This document shows positions 12,110-22,639 of a stretch of DNA of 64,000 bases, piece by piece. How positions within the stretch are numbered: the stretch's first letter is position 1; every line of letters begins with the position of its first letter. This DNA comes from Xanthoparmelia taractica (lineage: Eukaryota; Ascomycota; Lecanoromycetes; Lecanorales; Parmeliaceae): assembly GCA_033085395.1 (NCBI GenBank), contig JANQBS010000160.1:1-64000 (forward strand), read 5' to 3'. A program made the translations under genes and the position numbers. Under the pieces are notes generated by a model. The model was not told the origin of the DNA, ran no database searches, and saw only the letters and a list, made by a program, of their open reading frames with translations.

Positions 12110-13676
12110 ATGAGGCTCCAAGTAGCTCAAGACAACAGTGACAGACCCTACGACCATGTCATCACTCAGATCATCGAATACGCTTACGACTTCGCCATTG
12201 ACAATTCCGTTGCATGGGATAGAGCGAAGCTCGCCTTGCTTGATGCAATTGGAGCAGCCTTCGAGAGCATCCATTGCAGTTCAGAATGTGCACGAATGAT
12301 TGAACCGCTTTTCCCCGAGGATGGCAGTGCACCTGCAGGATTCAAGCTGCCGGGAACATCCTACCAGGTAGATATCCTTAGAGGAGCTTTCAATCTGGGG
12401 TCTATGATCCGATACTTGGATCACAATGACGCCTTCCCAGGAGCGGAATGGGGCCACCCGTCAGGTATGTATGCACTCATTGCCTATCTTGGTCATGGTA
12501 AACTGACATTACTTGTTACCGAAAGATAACATTGGGGCTATTCTTGCAACTGCCGATTGCATTTCCAGGTCAGCTGCTGCTGGCAGCACTGGAGAGAAGG
12601 TGCCAACGATGGGCCATGTCTTGACTGCATTGATCAAAGCATATGAGATCCAAGGCTGCTTCCAAATCAAGAACGCCTTCAACAAGGTCGGCCTTGACCA
12701 CGTGATCCTTGTTAAGGTAGCCTCGACAGCAATGGTGTCATGGCTCCTTGGCTTGTCGAAGGAGCAGGCAAAGGCTGCAGTGTCTCACGCCTGGATGGAT
12801 GGTCACCCATTGCGTGTTTACAGACAAGCTCCTAATGCGGGCCCGCGCAAGGGTTGGGCGGGTGGAGATTCCTGTATGCGGGCTGTGCACCTAGCGCTTT
12901 TGGTGAAGGCCGGTCAACCAGGCGCACCAACTGCTCTTACCACACCCAAGTGGGGCTTCTATGACGTGCTCTTCAAAGACGTTGCCTTTGACCTCCCTCG
13001 CCCTTTTAGTACGTGGGTCATTGAGAACGTCATTTTCAAAGTAAATACTGCTGAAGGTCATGGGATGACCGCCATGGAGGCCGGATTGATGGTATCAAAA
13101 GCAATGAAGCAGAAAGGGTTGACCCCAAAAGACATTGCGAGTATCGGGGTACGGACAACTGAAGCGGCCATGATCATCATCGACAAACACGGACCACTGT
13201 ACAATGCTGCGGACCGCGATCACTGTCTGAAATACATGCTGGCCGTGGTACTTTGTAAGGGTGATATGATTGACACCGAAGACTATCAAGACGCCAGCCC
13301 CTGGGCACAAGATCCTCAAATCGAAAGACTGCGGGAGAAGACCACCATGGTCGAAGACACACAGTTTACCCGTGACTACCACGACCCGGAGATCCGAAGC
13401 ATATCGAACGCAATTCAGGTACAACTGATGGATGGGACGTTGCTCGATGAAGTCACTGTGAAGTATCCCCAGGGTCATGTTCTGCATCCAGAAACGCCAG
13501 GATTAGTGCAGGCGAAAGCTGAGCGCAATCTGGCCTTGAAATTTCACACAGACAAGGCAGAGACTCTTGTGAGGCTTGTAACTGGCAAGGACTTCGATGC
13601 TATCCCTGTACATGAATTTGTAGACATGCTTGCTCTGAAGGTGGTTTGGGAGAAAGCTCATGATTCTTCAGACTAA
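12110..13676 (+). CDS. MmgE/PrpD-family 2-methylcitrate (alkylcitrate) dehydratase
   Basis: This enzyme belongs to the MmgE/PrpD family, whose members dehydrate 2-methylcitrate or decarboxylate cis-aconitate. Two exons are joined by a 61-nt intron (12465-12525), giving about 501 residues. Family blocks are clear: YLDHNDAFPGAEWGHPSDN, KAYEIQGC, KVGLDHVILVKVAST, KWGFYDVLFK and ADRDHCLKYM. These match 2-methylcitrate dehydratase better than cis-aconitate decarboxylase. The normally invariant loop YPAEFHSQTA is changed to NTAEGHGMTA, keeping Glu, His and Thr-Ala but replacing the bulky Phe with Gly. This could widen the pocket for a longer side chain (inference). There is no N-terminal mitochondrial presequence, unlike the propionate-pathway enzyme. 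Placed between FAS and citrate synthase genes, it most likely dehydrates an alkylcitrate to an alkyl-aconitate. Confidence 0.9.
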
Positions 13677-13875
13677 AGACTGCTTGGAGGTTCCGTACTG
13701 AATCTATATGGCCTGACATGGGCCCAAGAAAGTCTATCCGCAATAAGAAGGTCGATTCTACGGACAATCTGAACGCATTTTCTCTCTCCTCTTTCCATAT
13801 CATCCTCCTCTACTATCTGATGCCCAAAGAATGAGACTTGAACAGATCCTCCAACGCTCAGGTTCCAACTCTCAA

Positions 13876-15468
13876 TCATGACTCCGGAGTGTCAATCTTT
13901 CTATCTAGGTGCCCAGTGTAGATTTGCCCAGGCCTCCAAATGCGCGCACTGCCAGCTATAGAAAGGTCAGCATATTGAAGTTGGGTTTGGGGTGAGAATC
14001 TACCCATCGCCTCTTTCCAATGTGCCATGAATCCAGTAGCCCTGGCGATCGACGAGACCGGGAGAATAAATTCAGGAGGGAATCCCCTGGCCGTGGATCA
14101 GTTACGAGCCCCTCCTCGATCGCAAAGGACTTACATGGCCTTGTAAGCAAACGCAGCATACAGATCAGCGTTCAAACTCAGCTTCCGAGAGGTGAAATAC
14201 TCATCCTCGGAAGCTATGCGATCAATCGCAAACGCAACCTTGAGGTGCGGGTCCTCGGCGATCTCTTCTTGAAGCTCATCGGCAATCGCCCGGATAAAGG
14301 CAGAACGCGGATCTTGCACTTTGTAAAGCCGGTGGCCGTATCCGTAGAGCCGTTCCTTGCCGGCTTTGACGCGATCGATCTTTGCTTGCGCATTCTCCAC
14401 CGTACCAACCTCCTTGATGTTCTTGTACGCCACCTCGATGGCTCCACCGTGCAAAGGTCCGTACAAGGCCGAGAGCGCAGAAATCATACAGGAAAAGACA
14501 TCTGGCAAAGACGATGCGGTTTGGAGCAGTGCAGCTGTGGAGCACGTCATCTCATGGTTTGCGATGAGGATCCAGAGCCGCTCGAAGTTGTCAACATACT
14601 TTGGATTGGGTAAATTTGTGGTGGAGTCAACGTGGCCTGTCATGAGGAAAAAGTTTTCGATATACGATTGGTCGCTCCTGGGCACGGTGAAGTCTCGGCC
14701 TGTATGATGGCAGTATACTATAGCAACTACAATGACATAACTGCCCAAGAACTTGACAATTTCTTGATCGATCAGCTCGGAGTTGCCCATGTATAGGTTC
14801 TTGGCTGCATGCGCGGGAATAAGAGGCATTTGCGTCGATTGCAGTGCGGAAAGACCAGCTATTATCATCCCCATGCAGGAACCATCTGATCTTGACTTGG
14901 TTCAGTTGGCCCGCGTGGGCGGGTTTGGATGGGAAACTCACGGGAATGATCGGATGACATTGAAAACAGACTGATCAGGCAATGGAACGTTGATCAGCTT
15001 GGTCTCGAAACCTTGTAGTTGGTCGGCCGTTGGCCAATCGCCCCAAATGAGCAAATAAGCTGTATCGAGAAATCCTTTCCTGCCTACAATATCGCCAATA
15101 GGATAGCCACGATATTGCATCAAACCTTTCGGTCCATCTCTTCAAGTGCGAGCAAGCAACGATCAGCCAGCCAGTTCTCTTCAATCTTGAAGTCTTTGGA
15201 AAACGATGCTTGAGACTTACACATAAGTGATTTTACTTGTGCTGACTGCTGTATTGGAAAAGCCAGGGTCAAAGAGTCGGACACCTTGCTCGTTCTGGTC
15301 GGCGTGATACTCATGATTCTCCGGAGATTTGATCTGTTGGAACTCGCTGGCATTGACAGCATTGTGAGAGATTGGTAGGTCGTAGTGTTTCCCAGTCCTC
15401 TGGTCAATCACGTGGAGAGAATCTCTGGGGCTAGTCCCGTTCTGGACTACGCCGTTTTCTTTTGCCAT
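13876..15468 (-). CDS. Citrate-synthase-like alkylcitrate synthase
   Basis: This enzyme condenses an acyl-CoA or thioester with oxaloacetate. The start MAKENGVVQNG lacks a mitochondrial presequence, so a cytosolic enzyme is expected. The gene has several introns, among them about 15124-15230, 14875-14960, 14078-14131 and 13930-13980. The catalytic triad is recognisable: His in NHEMTCSTA, His in GYGHRLYKVQDPR, and Asp in SLNADLYAAF. The GPLHGGAIEVAY substrate region is intact. The C-terminus reads GFMAHWKEAM followed by IWRPGQIYTG and stops at 13876. It is convergent with the dehydratase (200 bases apart) and divergent from FAS alpha. Neighbouring FAS genes suggest that it uses the FAS product rather than acetyl- or propionyl-CoA. 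This resembles the cytosolic citrate synthases of Aspergillus alkylcitrate clusters. Substrate is inferred. Confidence 0.9.
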
Positions 15469-16099
15469 CTCAACTTTGCTATAATATGTTTAAGTCTGAC
15501 GAATTGGGTTTTCAAGTATAGCAGTTCATGCGCACAGCCCATACAACATTGACGGTCTCCCGCATAATCCACGAAGATTTCGGATAATAAGCCGCAATAT
15601 AGAGACTCCGAAGCATATCCGGTCAACTCTCAGTACTATGACGCGGAGAAGCTCGCCACTCAGCCCAGCGTAATGCAATGTAATGCAAGTCGCTTAACGC
15701 GACTCTACTCATTACCGGCGATGTTCCAGCAGACGCCGAAGACTTCTCCAGGCAATCGCCAAGACGACCTCGCTCTCGGGCGCCGTAGTCCGGTGTTATA
15801 TGGAGCTTCGGAAGCCGTTGGAAAATCGCGACTAGCGCTTGAAGGACACCCAGAAAGCGGCACTAGAGAGTTATGAATTACCATCTGCAGTGGGTGCGGA
15901 CACCGCCACGCGATCTGACGTTGGACTCGTGTGTGCGCGGGGCTAAGCCGTTGACGGACTCCCAAACTGGCGTTAATGTAAAGCTACCTCGTCTGACTGC
16001 TCGACTCTTAAGTTGGTATGAGAAAGAGATTACACAGTATGCCAGTCTGAAGAGAATCGAAAAGTATTCTAGTTAGTTTAAACTTGCAACCCAATCGTC
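15469..16099. promoter_or_regulatory. Divergent promoter of citrate synthase and FAS alpha
   Basis: About 630 bases separate the two start codons, so co-regulation is likely. A short direct repeat GTAATGCAAT/GTAATGCAAG lies at about 15670-15690, and several TCCGAAG/CTTCGGA elements lie near 15607, 15736 and 15810. These are possible regulator sites but unproven. No coding sequence is seen. Confidence 0.5.
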
Positions 16100-19000
16100 A
16101 TGACTGTCAGTGGTTCGGTCTCTCGAGACAGCAGTCTTGACCGCCAATCGGTGGCACACAAGCTCTTGATTGAGCTTTTATCGTGAGTTTGATGTGTTAA
16201 AGGTGTAGAGGCTATGGCTAAACCCACCGAAAGATATCAATTTGCGTATCCCGTACGATGGTCAGTTTTTACGACCTGAACTGATAGTCCTTGTTGATTC
16301 CCATACTGATGGGAATGTCTAGGATCGATACCCAGGATTTGATTCTGGGAGACCGCCCAAATGTGCAGCGAATCATTGAGATCGGCCCTTCTAAAGTTCT
16401 TGCCACCATGGTAGGAAAAACCCTGAATCGCAAATTTCTCTCTCAAGACAGAGCTCGCGTGGTCAAGCGTCAGCTTCTGTCAAACAGTACTGATATGAAA
16501 GCCATATGTTACGAATATGATGAAGACAACGTTGCGATGGAAGAGACATCCGAGCCTGTTCCTACGGGATCGACCAATCAGACTACCTTGAGGAAACCCG
16601 ATGAATCGAAACCAGTGCAGCCTACAGTTTCGCCTCCAGCACAACCGGAAAATGCACAATCAAGTGCACCTACAGCTCATGCAACATCGAGCTCAACTTC
16701 CAGATCTTTCGAAGATGTACCTTTGTCGGCCACAGATGTCGCTCTAGCGCTGATAGCCCAGAAATTCAAGCAGGCTATGGATGAGCTTCCCGTCGACAAG
16801 ACCATAAGAGACCTTTCTGGAGGTGAGAGCTTGATTTCTGATCGCCCATAGCCCACTTTCGAGAGCTAATGAGTTGCCAGGAAAATCAACGCTCCAGAAT
16901 GAGTTGATAGGTGATCTGGACGCTGAGTTTGGGAGCCTTCCTGACGACGCTGAAGGTCTGCCCATTAAGTCACTGTGCTCAAGCTTAGAAACAACATTCT
17001 CGGGCCAGGTCGGAAAATCTGTGTCGAAGCTGATTTCAAGACTCGTCTCGTCCAAGATGCCTGCAGGTTTTAACCAAGCAGCAATTCGAGGATACTTGGA
17101 CTCTCACTGGGGGCTCGGCCAAGGCCGCCAAAGTGCAGTCATTTGCTTCGCAGTAACAATCGAGCCCCCTTCACGTCTAGCAGATGTGGCGTCCGCGAAG
17201 GAATTTGTAGATTCCGTTGCGATACGCTATGCGAAGCAGGCTCAAATCGCAATCTTCCCAGACGCACAAGCCGGGGGTGCTGTTGCGTCGGAGTTTTCTG
17301 CCACAGTAGCTAACCCTGCGAGTATCGAAGCTGCCGGCAAGCAGCAGAAGGAGTATCTCATGAAGCAGTTCGATGTCCTCGCTAATCATTTAGAGCAAGA
17401 TCATTCGGGCACTAACGACAAAGTAATGGAGTTAGAGGCTCACCAAGAAGCCACCGACGCGCGTCTTGACATGATGAAGTTAGAGCTTGATGATGATTTT
17501 ATTACAGGCGTTGAGCCAAGGTTCGATCCGACAAAGTCTCGGACCTACGATTCTTCATGGAATTGGGTTCGGGAGGACCTGATCTCTCTTTTGACTGAAA
17601 ATCACCCGGAAGATAGTATTCCAAGAGGTCTCGAGACGGACGACCGTCTCCGCCATATACTGAATCGGTGGGATCCAACATGCGGAGACGTTGTGGAATT
17701 TTACAGTTCCTACTCGAATGCTACTTCTCACCCAAGGCTCAAATCGATAGTAGATGTTCTACTCCACGAGTCGAGGCGGACCGCTGGTGCAGATCCAACA
17801 TTCAAATACAGCAAGCCAACAGTATCACCGAAAACGACAATAGATCCAACAGGAAAGATCGAATACGAAGAGATTCCCCGAATAGGAATGCGTGGATCAA
17901 ATGACTACAGTCTGTTGATTCAGCATGGTCGCTTAATTCCCTATACAGGTGACCGGATTCCTTACATTCATCTCCGACGTCGCAATGGAGACGAGTGGCA
18001 ATATCATCAAGAGGCGACAAAGCTACTGATGGACAGCCTTGCTCAAGGCTGTGACTCGGGGTTGTCGTTTGTTGGAAAGACAATCTTGATCACAGGGGCT
18101 GGGCCACATTCAATCGGCGCAGAAGTCGTCAAAGGTTTGATCTCTGGTGGTGCAGACGTGATCGTCACCACGAGTCGTTCCGTCTCGGACGCCTCGAAGT
18201 TCTACAACTCTCTGTACAGAGACTTCAGCGCACGTGGATCAAGGCTCAGATTACTACCCTTCAATCAGGGAAGCAAGAAGGACTGCGAGGCCCTCATCGA
18301 GCACATCTACAGCAGCAAGTCAGGGTTCGGTGCAGACCTAGATTTCATCGTGCCGTTTGCGGCAATTCCTGAGATCGGTCGCGAAATTGATGCCTTGGAC
18401 AGCAAGTCAGAGCTGGCACACCGTTTGATGCTCACGAATTTGCTAAGATTGCTTGGCTTTGTCAAGCAGCAGAAAGAACGACGCGGATTTGATACCTGGC
18501 CTACCAGCGTCATCTTGCCTCTTTCCCCAAATCACGGCACTTTTGGTGGTGACGGTCTTTATGCAGAATCGAAGATTGCTTTGGAAAGCCTTCTAGGTCG
18601 GTGGTACTCGGAGAGCTGGTCTGAGTATCTTACGATATGTGGGGCTGTAATCGGCTGGACAAGAGGCACCGGTCTCATGAGTGGCAACAACATTGTAGCC
18701 GAGAGTATAGAAGCTGAGGATGTGATTACGTTTTCTCAATCGGAGATGGGATTCAACATTCTGGCACTTATGACACCCGCGATCGCCTCTCTTGGTGAAG
18801 ATGGGCCGATCTACGCTGATTTGAATGGAGGTCTACAATTCGTCCAGAATTTGAAGACAAAGCTCATGACTGCTCGACAAGAGATCATGGATAAGAGCAG
18901 GCTTCGGAAGGCCTTGCATGCGGAAAGAGTGCAACATGAGGCTGTCATGAACGGCAGCTCATCGAAGGGGAAGCCCGGTCCTCCCAGGAAATTCAACAAA

Positions 19001-21220
19001 CTTGCCAATCTCAACGTAGGGCTTCCTGACCTGCCACCTTACCAATCAGTCACTGCAGGGCTAGAGAACCTCCAAGGAATGATAGACCTGAGTCGCGTTG
19101 TTGTCGTGGTCGGCTATTCTGAGCTTGGTCCATGGGGCAGCTCAAAAACTCGCTGGGAGATGGAGCATCTTGCCGATTTCACGCAAGAGGGCTATATCGA
19201 AATGGCATGGATCATGGGCTTGGTGAGACACTTCACCGGAGAGCTCTCCGGAAAGCTTTTTTCAGGATGGCTAGACTCGAAGACTCAACAACCTGTGCAT
19301 GACCATGAGTTTAAGTCACGGTATCGTGATGAGATTCTTAATCATGCTGGTATTCGTTTCAATGAGCCTGAGGGTCTCGGTGGCTACGACGCGGCCAAAA
19401 AGGAACTCTTATCGGAAATCGTGATAGAGGAAGACTTGCCACCGTTCGAAGCGTCCAAGAGCGCTGCAGAAGCATTCAAGCTTCGCCATGGAGACAATGT
19501 AAAGATCACTCCGATTTCAGGCTCTGAAGAATTCAAAGTGCAGATCGGAAAAGGCGTTCACTTCATGGTTCCAAAGGCTGTCCCCTTTGATCGAAAAGTC
19601 TCTGGTCAGCTTCCTAAAGGATGGGATCCTACCAGATACGGTGTCCCCGAGGAGATTGTGTCACAGGTTGATCCTATCACTGTATATGCTGTATGCTGTG
19701 TCAGCCAAGCCTTATTAAGCGCAGGCATAGAGGATCCGTTCGAATTGTACAGGCACATCCATGTATCTGAGTTGTCAAATTGCCTCGGGACTGGGGCTGG
19801 TGGAATGCTGGCATTGCGCGATGTATACCGAGAAAGATACCTTGACCACCCTGTGCAAAGCGACATTATCCAGGAGTCATACAACAACGCACTTGGGGCA
19901 TGGGTGAACATGCTTTTGCTGGCCTCCACAGGCCCTATCAAGTCGCCGTCAGGGACATGCGCAACGGCTATCGAGTCCTTGGATACAGGCTGCGAGGCTA
20001 TCCAAACTGGCAAAGTGAAGGCAGCAATCATCGGAGGATCTGATGATTTCCAGGAAGAAATGTCGACCGAATTTGGAAGCATGAAAGCCACGGCAAGCTC
20101 AGATGGTCAGCTGGACGCAGGGAGGATGCCATCTGAAATGTCTCGGCCAATGACGACTTCTCGTGGAGGTTTCGTTGAGTCAGCCGGCTGTGGGGTGCAG
20201 TTGATAATGAATGCAGAATTAGCTCTGCAAATGGGACTGCCCATTTACGCCATTGTGGCGTACACACAGATGTCTGGCGACAAAATTGGTCGCTCTGTCC
20301 CTGCACCAGGGCAAGGGCTATTGACCGCTGCGCGAGAAGCTCAAGAAGCCCTAAATTCTCCTTCTCTTCGTCTGGAATACAGAAAGCGCAATCTTCGAGA
20401 AGTCATGTCAAAAATTGAGGAATGGAGAAGCAATAATTTGAAGTTGCACACTGCTTCCGGTGAAATGGTCCAATCAGTCAACAGGACGGCAGACTGTAGG
20501 ATTCGCGACGCCCAGAACATGTGGTTCAACGACCTGCGAACGCATAACCCAGACATCGCCCCCATGAGAGCTGCCATGGCAACATGGGGCTTGACCGTCG
20601 ACGACATTCAGGTCGCATCCATGCACGGAACCTCTACACGAGCGAACGATTTGAACGAGTCCGGTGTCTTGAACCAGCAAATGACACACCTTGGCCGCGC
20701 GGCTGGCAACCCGCTGTTGGCGATAAGTCAAAAGTATCTGACCGGCCATCCGAAAGGAGCTGCGGGGGCATGGATGCTGAACGGCTGCCTGCAGGTGTTG
20801 CAGACCGGCATTGTTCCCGGCAACAGGAACGGAGACAACATCGACCCTGAGCTCAAGCAATTCACGCACCTCGTGTACCCAACAAGAACGATGTGCACTC
20901 CTGGTATCCGAGCATTCATGCTGACATCCTTCGGCTTCGGGCAGAAGGGGGGCCTTGTCGTTGGGCTTGGGCCTAGGTACCTGTTCTCTGCTATCAAAGA
21001 GGAAGAATATGATGACTATAGGCGACGCGCGCAGGAGCGAGAGCGGCGAATAAATCGTGTCTTCATTGAGGGCATCATCGGTAACAAGTTGGTCAAAGTA
21101 AAGGATAGCTCCCCATGGCAGGCTGTAGGCGAAAGAGACGTCTTTCTCAACCCGCAAGCTAGGATTTCTCGGGACGAAAAGAATGAGTACAGGTTTGAAA
21201 GCTCGCAATCTGTATCCTAG
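16100..21220 (+). CDS. Fungal type I fatty acid synthase, alpha subunit (dedicated, lacks PPT domain)
   Basis: This is the alpha subunit partner of the beta subunit at 5078-11328. Exons are 16100-16182, 16234-16260, 16323-16822 and 16881-21220, with about 1,650 residues. The N-terminal part completes the transferase domain (YQFAYPVRW, IIEIGPS). The ACP carries the phosphopantetheine Ser in IRDLSGGKSTLQNEL. This motif spans the last intron, which confirms the join. The ketoreductase has ITGAGPHSIG and the Y-x3-K type LYAESK. The ketosynthase has the Cys in SGTCATA, His in HGTSTRAND and His in GHPKGAAGAW. The protein stops at QSVS, just where housekeeping alpha subunits (about 1,860-1,890 residues) continue into the phosphopantetheinyl transferase domain. 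Activation in trans is therefore expected, as for FAS subunits of some secondary-metabolite clusters such as HexA of the aflatoxin pathway. Confidence 0.95.
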
Positions 21221-21768
21221 CGATGACTTAGAGACCGTGTCATTACCCCAACATCTAGTTTCGGGTTGCCTCTATATTACGGTGGTCGCGTAGCTTTACA
21301 ATAGATATTTTGTACTGCATCTTGCAAAACGACTTGGATTTTTGACTAGACTGCAAATCGGCAAAAACAGGGGGTAGCAAGATCGCAAAAAAATAAATAG
21401 TTTATAGAATATCACGTATATATCAAGAACGCGTATTGTTTAAAACTTCCGGTAATGTTAAGGAAATATGGACGTGTAGTGGGTGTTGACTGCTTGATTG
21501 AATATCTAGGCTACGAAGTGCTTGAAGAAGTCTTCTCCGGAGCAACGTTGATCCCACCCGGGCTTGGCATACGGAGAGCAGATGCCAAATCCATAACAAG
21601 ATAAACTATAGTCGAAAGAGAATTGCACGGGCCAACGAGATATAAAGAAAAGTACAACTGTACATGGGAACAACCACGACTTAATTTCCCAGACCTAGTA
21701 GACTAGAAATCTTAACGCCGCCGTTCATATCCCTTGCACCAGTGATCAATCGAAGTCTAATTTTCTGG
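21221..21768. other. Intergenic, AT-rich
   Basis: This is the 3' flank of FAS alpha and the promoter of the next gene. It is AT-rich, with AAAAAAATAAATAG near 21386 that may serve in polyadenylation. No gene is seen. Confidence 0.5.
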
Positions 21769-22218
21769 ATGGCGAAGGTGATTTCGAACACAGCGCGTTT
21801 CAAGCTCGTCTTCTTCGCACCCGAATCCGCTCTCAAAGCCTGTAAAACTGCCATCTTCGCTGCCGGTGCTGGTCGCTACCCCGGCCCAGGAAACTACACA
21901 GAATGCTGCTGGACCGCCATGGGTACCGGTCAATTTCGCCCCGGAGACACAGCCAATCCGAATATCGGAAGCGTGGGCGTACTGGAAGAGGTGAAGGAGG
22001 CCAGGGTCGAAACGCTGTGTGTTGGTGAGGATGTTGCCAGAAAGGTGGTCGAGGCGCTGAAGAAGTAAGTTGGTTTTACGCTTTTTGACTTCCTTATCCG
22101 ACTACAATTCTGAATATTCTGTGCCTTTTCCGCGCTACTGGACCAATCTAACAGACTTTTTAGAGCTCATCCATATGAAGAGCCCGCATACGAATTGTAC
22201 AAGATGGAGAATTTCTGA
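21769..22218 (+). CDS. Small NIF3/YqfO-domain-like protein
   Basis: About 118 residues, matching the short stand-alone proteins of the NIF3/YqfO (COG3323-type) alpha-beta fold. The visible blocks are FKLVFFAPESALKACKTAI, GAGRYPGPGNYTECCW, GTGQFRPGDTANPNIG and HPYEEPAYELYKMENF. The last block lies after an intron at about 22067-22163 that joins LKK to AHPYEEP. The ATG at 21769 is used because upstream only a GTG is in frame. The biochemical function of this family is unknown. Related domains are found in bacterial dinuclear-metal proteins, but this short form lacks the metal-binding region. Such proteins are widespread in fungi, so its place next to the cassette may be accidental. Confidence 0.8.
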
Positions 22219-22639
22219 TTGAGGAAATTGCACTGTTCAGTGTCACCTATTAAGATATTCAAATACGGGACGTTTTGAGGTTTATCAAAGTTATTCTTGC
22301 TCCGGCTTGGAAAAGTGGACATATCATTGATCAAAGCATGTCTCTCAAGGCTCAACAAGCATTTCTTTAGTCTGCTCCACTCAATTCGGATGAATATCAG
22401 ACGTGGATAAAGTGAGGTACAATTGAAATGGCATACAGTGGTCGAACAAAGTTGATAGCAGCCGAATTAGGCGACTAAGAGATTGATCTTAGGGATGCCG
22501 TGGGACTCTCGCCGCTGTGCGCGTACGAAGTACAAGTAAGACAAACTAAGCTGTTTTAGGTAAGGTCCAATGTAGCGGGATGGACCGAGCGACTAAAGGC
22601 GGACTCTAGTTTGAACCTTTGCAACTGTAATCCTTGAAC
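22219..22639. other. Intergenic spacer
   Basis: About 420 noncoding bases between the NIF3-like gene and the transporter. Nothing specific is recognised. Confidence 0.45.

Noticed and set aside
12110..13676. Cis-aconitate decarboxylase instead of dehydratase
   Set aside because: Same superfamily, but the blocks KAYEIQGC, GLDHVILVKVAST and ADRDHC fit 2-methylcitrate dehydratase better.
20474..21208. 244-residue minus-strand frame opposite FAS alpha
   Set aside because: Antisense shadow of conserved ketosynthase coding sequence.
5078..21220. Housekeeping FAS locus
   Set aside because: Interleaving with citrate synthase and dehydratase genes and loss of the PPT domain point to a dedicated pathway.
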